Part shown: one piece after another, positions 57,479-64,000 of the stretch
Layout: every line of letters begins with the position of its first letter
How positions within the stretch are numbered: the stretch's first letter is position 1
Origin: Capillidium heterosporum
Taxonomy: Eukaryota; Entomophthoromycota; Entomophthoromycetes; Entomophthorales; Capillidiaceae
Assembly (NCBI GenBank): GCA_016630905.1
Contig: WBMQ01000001.1
Location: 310,001-374,000 of the forward strand
Length of the DNA stretch: 64,000 bases
Direction: 5' to 3'
Program-made: the position numbers and the translations under genes
Notes under the pieces: model-generated
The model's input: the letters and a program-made list of their open reading frames with translations, nothing else
Databases searched by the model: none
Told to the model about the DNA's origin: nothing

Positions 57479-60400
57479 ATGTCTATCGAACAAGTAGAAA
57501 ACATCCAGGCCCAGGAAGTCCAACAAGTTGTTGAACCTGAGTTGAAGAAGGATGAGGAGGTGGCAGCTCCAGCTTCAGAACAAACCGACGAAAAAGTTAG
57601 CGACATACCCGACTATTTCGGTAAGTTAGTTTTATAGTCCAACTCTAAAATTGCACAGGAAATATTGAAGTTGAGATTGTTTTACCCCATGAGCCTTTCA
57701 AGATTCACTTTCCCGTAAGTTATTTTTATGAGCGTTTCTGATAAGAGTTTAGCTTGGTTTGTTTGACAACGTAGTTGATTTACATTATGCCATCAACGAA
57801 GCCCCAAAATCGGTCTATTACACTTGTTTCTACCTCGAACATAACGGCGTCAAACTTAACGAGTATACCGAACTAGCCAGTATCGAAGGCTTAAAGGAAA
57901 ATCCTGTTATGACTTTAGTTAATGGTATTTAAATAGCATTTTAACTTTATTAACGATGGAATAGATGATTACAACGAACGGGAAAGTCGCTTCCACCTTG
58001 CCCGTCTCAGAGACTTTTTCGTTGGTCCCCACCAATTTTCTGGACGCTTCGGCTATGGTGAAGCTATGTCCGTATTTTCTTCGGTAGTAGCATCAAAAGG
58101 TACAAGATTCATCAACTTTATCTGACGCATAAAATAGGACCGGTTAAAAAGAGCAAGAACAAAAAGAAGAACGGTGGCAAGGCTGAAGTCCTCAACGAGG
58201 CTATTATCCGTAAGCAATTTGAGGACTATTCCTTTGAAGAGGCTGGTAAGGACTTGCTATTCCATATCCCTGAGGATCAATCATCTTCCATGCCAAAAGC
58301 CTTTAAGCAGTTGACGTTGTCTGGATGGAACTTTGTGCCTCCCGTTCGTAAATTAGAAGGTATTTTTTTCGAGTTTTCATTTTTTAACCATGCTAGGCGA
58401 TTTACTATACCTAAGTGTTACTACGTTGGAAGGAAAGTCCTTTGAAATTACCTCTAGCGTATCTGGATTCTTCGTAAATAACTCGACCACCGAAATTTTC
58501 GACCCCTCCCGTAAAGAGCCAGCCCACAACAACAGAGCACACTCTTTATTCCACTTACTTCAGTATCTTTCACCCCAATTCCGTGTTGCCGTGACCAAAG
58601 TTCAAAAAATCTACGCTGAGACCGAAGTTCTATCGTACTACAAACCAACTCTGCCCCTCGCTACTTTCCCTTGGATGGTCCCCAACCCAGTTCCAACCTA
58701 CGATGCCTCCAGGCCCAGCGATGGCTTCATAAGAGAAGGCAACTTTACCTACGCCGAGCGCCGTGACTGGAACGAGGAGAAGCAGACGAACCGCGAACTC
58801 CCAAGCGATACCTTACCCGATAAGGCTCTTAGGGATAAACTCTACGTCAAATTCCATTCCGAATTTTTGGATGCTGGTGCCCAGGTTGCTGCCCTCGTTG
58901 CTGAAGGAAATGTAAAGCCATTGAACCCCAATGAACCTCCTGAGACCTTCATGTACGTGCACAACAACATTTTCGTCAGTAAGGCATACGATGGAATCGG
59001 CAGCTTTGATAACTACGGTGGAGAGGAGGCTGCTTACGTCGCTACGAGCAAAGATATCAACGGAGTAAGAATTATCGATTCGCTCGATATTCCTGGGCTT
59101 TACACCCTTGAATCCGCTTTAGTCGACTATATGGGTAGCCGTTACTCGGTCCAGTGCGTAATTCCTGGTTTGTTCAAAAACGAAGAGCTGATCTTACTCG
59201 GAACTAACGACAACGGTGAAACTGTACTGTTCGACGATGGCCTTGACCAATTAACCGCCAAGATTGCCGAAAAATTGCAATTGACCCCCCACAAAGTTTT
59301 GGATAAAGAGGGTAAAGAGCACACCATCAACACCTCATTGGATGTAAAGGGTCTTGTAGGTGCTGAAGGCAGGAAATACTTTGTCGATTTGCACCGATTG
59401 AACCCTGTTGACATTCAATTCCAAGAAAAGCATTGCAAGGAAACTGAAGGTTTCAACGCTTACCCCCACAAGATTACTCTGCTACGTCGTGAACTTGTTG
59501 AGTCATTTATCTCGTTCAAGAAGCATCAAATCTATAACGAGAAGAACAAGGTTGTAGGCGAGGACAGCAAGGAAATAGTACCCCCAACCCAAGAGCAGCT
59601 GGCCGAGATCGAATATACTCTCAATCCCGATGTATTTACCGAAATCAAACTTGCCAGAGATGGTGAGAACGAAGCTGCTATCCTACGTGATGAAGAACGG
59701 GTTCGTGAGGCCTCCGCCTATATTAGCGATGTCCTTATTCCAAACCTTGCTTCCGACATCTCCTTGTCCAGATCGTTACTAGTTGATAGCACTGCCGTTA
59801 CCTCCACCTTCCATACCCGCGGCATCAACATGCGTTACCTTGGTGCCTTGTACACCGAAGTCTCCAAGCTTGAGTTTGCTGCCAAGAAGTATACCCTGCA
59901 AGTTCTCCGCACTGAGATGATCGTCCGTGCCTGTAAGACCATTCTGCGCAAACTCCTTAGAAATGTCCCTATCACGGCTGCATCCCAATGCATAGCTCAC
60001 TTCTTCAACTGCTTGTTCCACCCAACAGCTGACATCCCAGCCGAGATATTGGAGAGCACTAAAGATCATGCCTACTTAAAACTAACCCCCAAGTCGCTCA
60101 AAGAGTCGATCTTAACCACTATTGCTACTCGCTTCCGTTATAAGTTGGACGAGTCCGATCTAGCTAGCCAGGCCAAGGTCATCGTACTACGCAACCTTTG
60201 TATCGTACTCGGTATCCAGCTCTTGGCCCGTGACTACAAACTGACTGGCAAAAGCCCATTGGATCTATCTTCAGGCTTGACCAATGGAATTTCAAGCCAC
60301 AACGAAGAATTGTTCAAGACCAGCGACATCATAGCCATCGTCCCTCGCGTCAAGAACACTTTCCCCGACCTAAAATACCCTGAAGAGAGCTTTGAGCAGG

Positions 60401-61439
60401 CCCGCAAGGCCTTCGAGATCGACGGTAAAGCTGGGTTCGAAAAGCTAAACGAAACCATCTCCATCTATGAGCAGGTGTACGGTCCCATCCATCCTGAAAC
60501 TGCCTACATGTACACGTGCGTCGCCCATATCTACTTGGGATCCACTGATCCTCAGTTCGGCCTCGAATACTTCAAGAAGAGTGTCATTGCCTACGAGCGT
60601 ACCCTCGGCTTAGACCACCCAACAACACTCCAGACTTATGTAATTTCATTTTACTCTATATCTTACTAACATCTGTAGGTTCAATATGCCATTATCCTTT
60701 CACAAGAAGATAAGATTGAGGAAGGTTTCCGGATCTTCAGGTACGCCATGGAGAAGTGGTACGCACTTTATCCCGCCCTCTACGTCGACCTGGCTCACAT
60801 CGATGTAACTACTATATTTTCAATTTATATTTACATGCCTTAGCACTCTGTCGGATGCATCCTTCAAAGCTTCCAGCAATTTGAACTCGGATTCAAGTTC
60901 ATCGAAAGAGCCTTAACCTCGATAAGTACTATCCTCAAGCCCAACAGCGAAGGTTTACATGAATAGTAAGTTTGACGGCACTACTACTTTTACTAATTTA
61001 CCCAGCTTATCCTCCTACGCAAGGGCCCACCTATCCTTAGGTGACTTCAAATCGGCCATCAAGTACGAGAAGGAGGCCTACAACATTTTGACTGCCACCA
61101 AGGGTCCCGAAGACCCTTTGACTAAGCGTAGTTCTCTCATGCTCGAATCGTTAACCCGAAGAGCTGTTGATGCGGTAAGTACTACTTTGTTTTCTATCTA
61201 CTAATTAGTTTTAGGCCAGGGAAGTTGAAAACATGAAGAACCCCAAGGTGCGTGAACTTAACCAGCAGATGCAGAAGCTCAAGCAGATGTATTTGGAGAA
61301 GGAAGAGGCCAAGGAGATCTCCAGCAAGGGCCACCTACCAGTCGAAGACTTGGTCAAGTTCATCAACGGCGGTCAAGTTAAAGGGATCAATGGTACGAAA
61401 CGTAAGCCCAAGAAGTCCCAACCTGCCAAATCCAAATAA
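57479..61439 (+). CDS. CLU1: CLU1/CluA: clustered-mitochondria protein (eIF3-associated)
   Basis: About 1,190 residues with roughly ten short introns; needed for normal mitochondrial distribution and co-purifies with eIF3. After an acidic N-terminus (EPELKKDEEVAAPASE) comes the CLU_N region (IVLPHEPFKIHFP, FDNVVDLHYAI), then PHQFSGRFGYGEAMSVFSS, GDLLYLSVTTLEG, a large exon (58390-60669) with the CLU core (NNIFVSKAYDGIGSFDNYGGEEA, GLYTLESALVDYMGSRYS, FVDLHRLNPVD, INMRYLGALYTEV), then TPR repeats (IYEQVYGPIHPETAYMYTCVAHIYL, ERTLGLDHPTTLQTY, YARAHLSLGDFKSAI) and a basic tail ending SQPAKSK. Reading frame intact throughout. Confidence 0.94.
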
Positions 61440-62028
61440 GGAGTTTAGATTTACATTGGTTGGAACCAGTTAGATTAAATAATGTTCATCGTATAGAAAC
61501 AGCTCATATATAGATTCTCCTAGAATTTGAGGCGTCCAAGTGCAACCTCTTTAACTTGTGCATTTTTGATAGAGTTATGTTCTTTACACCGATTTAGTTG
61601 TAGATTGATTTCGTCGAGCTGACTGGAATAAAAAGTTTAGTTGGTAGTTGATGGATTTCCACAAACTTTTATGTATATATTTCTCCAAGCATCAATTGAC
61701 TTGTTTAAAACTATATAAAAATTAAAAGTAGAATACATATTAAGGGCTAAAGGCTATTTATTTGATAAAGGACATAAAATAAAGTTAGCGGATAATAGAG
61801 TTAAAAAGCGATATAGCTTTGAGCTGTTACCAAAGGTTAGACTTATGGAAGGAATATCTTAAGGAGGTTGCTTTCATGTATGATAAGTTCGGTTGGGTGG
61901 ATGGGTAACCCTGTTAACCTTGGTATGGTATCAGTTGAAGGTACGTAGACTTTGGAGCTGGCAAATATATCACAGGTAGCTTTAGATGTGCTCATTTATG
62001 CTGCAAGTTAGAGAGTTTAAAAGCACCT
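61440..62028. other. Convergent intergenic region
   Basis: About 590 bp between CLU1 (+) and the HTH gene (-); AT-rich, nothing supported. Confidence 0.35.
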
Positions 62029-64000
62029 TTATAAATTATGCTGTCCTTGGTTTGGAAGGTTAAGGGTAGGATCCAGGTTAGTAGGGTTGCTTGTAGATTG
62101 TGACGTAGGTGCACTAAAGGTATGTCCGTCTAAAAGAGAGGCAGGTTGGATGTAGCTGGTAGCAACCGATCTCGAATATGCTAAAGCTTCACTCAACGTC
62201 TTGAATGGTCTGGATGATGGTTCTGGGAAGCTACGACCGTATTTCTTGGGCACCCGCTTTTTATATTTACGTTTTGGACGGGAGTAGGGGTTTATTAGAG
62301 GCCCTTGATCGAGTACCGGTGGGGCGGAGGACAGCGAAAACTCCACAACTTCTTCATCGAGGTTACCAGAAACTTCCTCTATCGATTGGTCGTCGGGGTT
62401 GGAGAAGGAAGGTCGTTCAGAATTTGTATCCGTTAAACCTTCTTGAGATTGGGTGGCAACTGCAGTCAGGTATGCCAAGTTAGGATCGGGTCGGGGAGCG
62501 ATGGGGATTATGCGTGGGTTCTGCATGGCCAAAAGGTTTTTAAACATGGTGAATTGCTCTTTGGAGACTTTGGAACGCTTTCGAATCCGTGATTCCTTAG
62601 CCAGCTGCAGTCGGTCCTTCAAGGGGATGAATTCGGCGCAGGCAGGTAGGTAGTGTGGTGTGGTCAGGTTTGTACCGTTCATGTCAGTGGCATCAGTAGT
62701 ACTCCCAGGTTCGGGTCGAGGTGCGATAGGAACTGGAGTCCGGGCTTTGGCACGAAGTCGGTTGGTCAAAAGAGGGATTGACTTTCGCACTTGCAAACGG
62801 TTTTCAAAGAACCGTAGGTTCATGGGTGGGTTTCCTGTGACGACTCGGTTGTAAAGGTATTTGTTGACGCCGACGAATCCATCTTGATCGCGCTTCCGGT
62901 AGGGTCGTTTTGGAATATCCGAAGATGTGTTGCCGGTCTGAAGGTTGCGCTTTACGAGGACTTTGCGTACGGTTCCGATGGATACGGTCAGATCAAAATC
63001 GCGCTTAAGCCTATCAGCTAGAGTTGCCAAAGTGATCTTTGAGTCCTCACTCACCCATTTAAGGATCTCCTTCTCGTGTTCTTCGTTTAGTTTGTGCTTC
63101 TTGTACCCACCAATCCGCTTCATGCAAATAACTCCAGTTTTAACATAGTTGGTAATGATGTTCGAGATGGTAGTTCTCTTTATCCCACAGACCTCTGAGA
63201 TCTCAGCAGCTTTCATCTTCTTTTTATGCAAGTTGATGATGATTTCTCGGACGTTATCGGGTATAGGTTTAGATTTGACGGACCTTTTAGACTCCACGAT
63301 GACTTGGTTCGCATTCATGATGCCGTCAGCTCCATCGGAATCTTCAAACTGTCCATCTTTAGGCGAGTCTAGAAAAGATATAAGTACTATTGAGCTAAAA
63401 AACAAATTACCAGGTTCCGCAGCTTGTAGCTTTGCAAAATCAATGCCTCCATCTGATTCCTCAAATTGCCCAAGTCTAGATGAATCTAGGAGAGAGATAA
63501 ATGTTATTATACAAAGTAAAAATTGCATTACTTGATTCCAAGACTTGTAGGTTTTCAAAATCAACACCTGCATGGTTTATATTAATAAATTCAGAGTTAA
63601 GTTCGTAATTCCTATTGACTAACTCACCATTTTCCACAGTAGACAGATCATACTGATTGTTGAAATTAGAACCTCCTTGCTTCGAGCTGGATTCGCTATT
63701 TTTATAGCTAAGGTAAAAGTCTTTAATTGACTCGATTGGGATATCTTTTTCGCCAATGTTGTGATTGCTGTCGATGGGTGGAAAAGTATCTCTAGTATAA
63801 TTCATCTCATCAGTGGTGCTGCAATTTGAAAGCGAATCAATAGCAGCGGTTCTTAGATACTGGTTGCTGGTTTGGTCGGTCTCACCTCCACTAATATTCC
63901 CTTGCGAAACTTGGACATGTTCACTGGATACCTTTGTCTCAATCTTCAAAATTTGCTCGGAAGTTGAACCTTGCTTTGACTTGCTCTTGTTACCAGCTTC
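62029..64000 (-). CDS. Tc1/mariner-type bipartite HTH DNA-binding protein (5' end outside window)
   Basis: Frame runs off the right edge; three visible exons. First comes a Ser/Asn-rich acidic region, then two near-identical 25-residue units each spanning an intron (DFENLQVLESN|SSRLGQFEESDGG and DFAKLQAAEPD|SPKDGQFEDSDGA; bars mark splice sites), then the bipartite helix-turn-helix of Tc1/mariner transposases: DNVREIIINLHKKKMKAAEIS plus VCGIKRTTISNIITNYVKTG, and KEILKWVSEDSKITLATLADRL plus VSIGTVRKVLVKRNL. No DDE/D catalytic domain follows; instead a ~300-residue basic and Pro-rich tail with two PIAPRPxP motifs and nuclear-localisation-like blocks (RPKRKYKKRVPKKYG). This looks like a host gene derived from a transposase DNA-binding domain. 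Introns at about 63370-63411 and 63485-63530. Confidence 0.65.

Noticed and set aside
1-64000. tRNA, rRNA, CRISPR arrays and bacterial operon signals
   Set aside because: No T-loop GGTTCRANYCC in a cloverleaf context (the only close match, near 15424, is within PCCA), no rRNA-like blocks, no regularly spaced repeats; genes have introns.

Overview
The window is nuclear DNA of a fungus, most likely an early-diverging (non-Dikarya) one. A fused PurK-PurE ADE2 gene is the fungal arrangement. A mitochondrial propionyl-CoA carboxylase alpha subunit, an eIF4A3-type helicase and an Abraxas-like MPN protein are uncommon or absent in most yeasts. The non-coding DNA is AT-rich. Most genes have many very short introns (usually about 35-50 nt, three well supported at 27-31 nt) that start GTAAG-like, carry a CTAAC/CTAAT branch site and end in TAG. 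No tRNA, rRNA, CRISPR or plasmid-type feature was seen. I cannot name the genus from the sequence alone.

Layout. 1-5.9 kb: end of a GPI-anchored surface protein, a membrane-anchored kelch protein, a low-complexity Ser/Asn-rich protein and a decayed inverted copy of the kelch gene. 6.8-12.4 kb: a 14-TM MFS transporter, a MAPEG-family membrane protein and a coiled-coil protein. 13.5-26 kb: PCCA, a decayed eIF4A-like copy, a tiny membrane protein, eIF4A3, Mpv17/Sym1, a charged nuclear-type protein and the HOG1/p38 kinase. 27-37.5 kb: a degenerate cap 2'-O-methyltransferase-like gene divergent from proteasome RPT5, then a cytochrome P450, an OSBP/Osh4-type sterol carrier and linker histone H1. 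38.8-52.8 kb: an unrecognised gene, a duplicated MFS-ADE2 block (one copy a decayed MFS plus an ADE2 remnant, the other an MFS convergent with ADE2), an Abraxas-like gene and malic enzyme. 55-64 kb: COQ9, a long stem-loop, CLU1 and a DNA-binding protein with a Tc1/mariner-type bipartite helix-turn-helix.

How it fits together. Most genes are ordinary housekeeping ones: mitochondrial metabolism (PCCA, malic enzyme, COQ9, Mpv17, CLU1), RNA and protein turnover (eIF4A3, RPT5), stress signalling (HOG1), lipid handling (OSBP, MAPEG, P450) and chromatin (H1). Between them lie decayed duplicates (kelch, eIF4A, MFS, ADE2), so local duplication followed by decay is a clear theme.

The points most worth checking are: (1) repeated reading-frame breaks that are all +1, including one in the single intact ADE2; (2) 27-31 nt spliceosomal introns; (3) a cap-methyltransferase-like protein that has lost two of four catalytic residues and its SAM motif; (4) a transposase-derived DNA-binding protein with a duplicated mini-exon; (5) a duplicated block with an 8-bp-flanked insertion. 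Exon boundaries were worked out by eye from splice signals and family conservation and should be treated as models.
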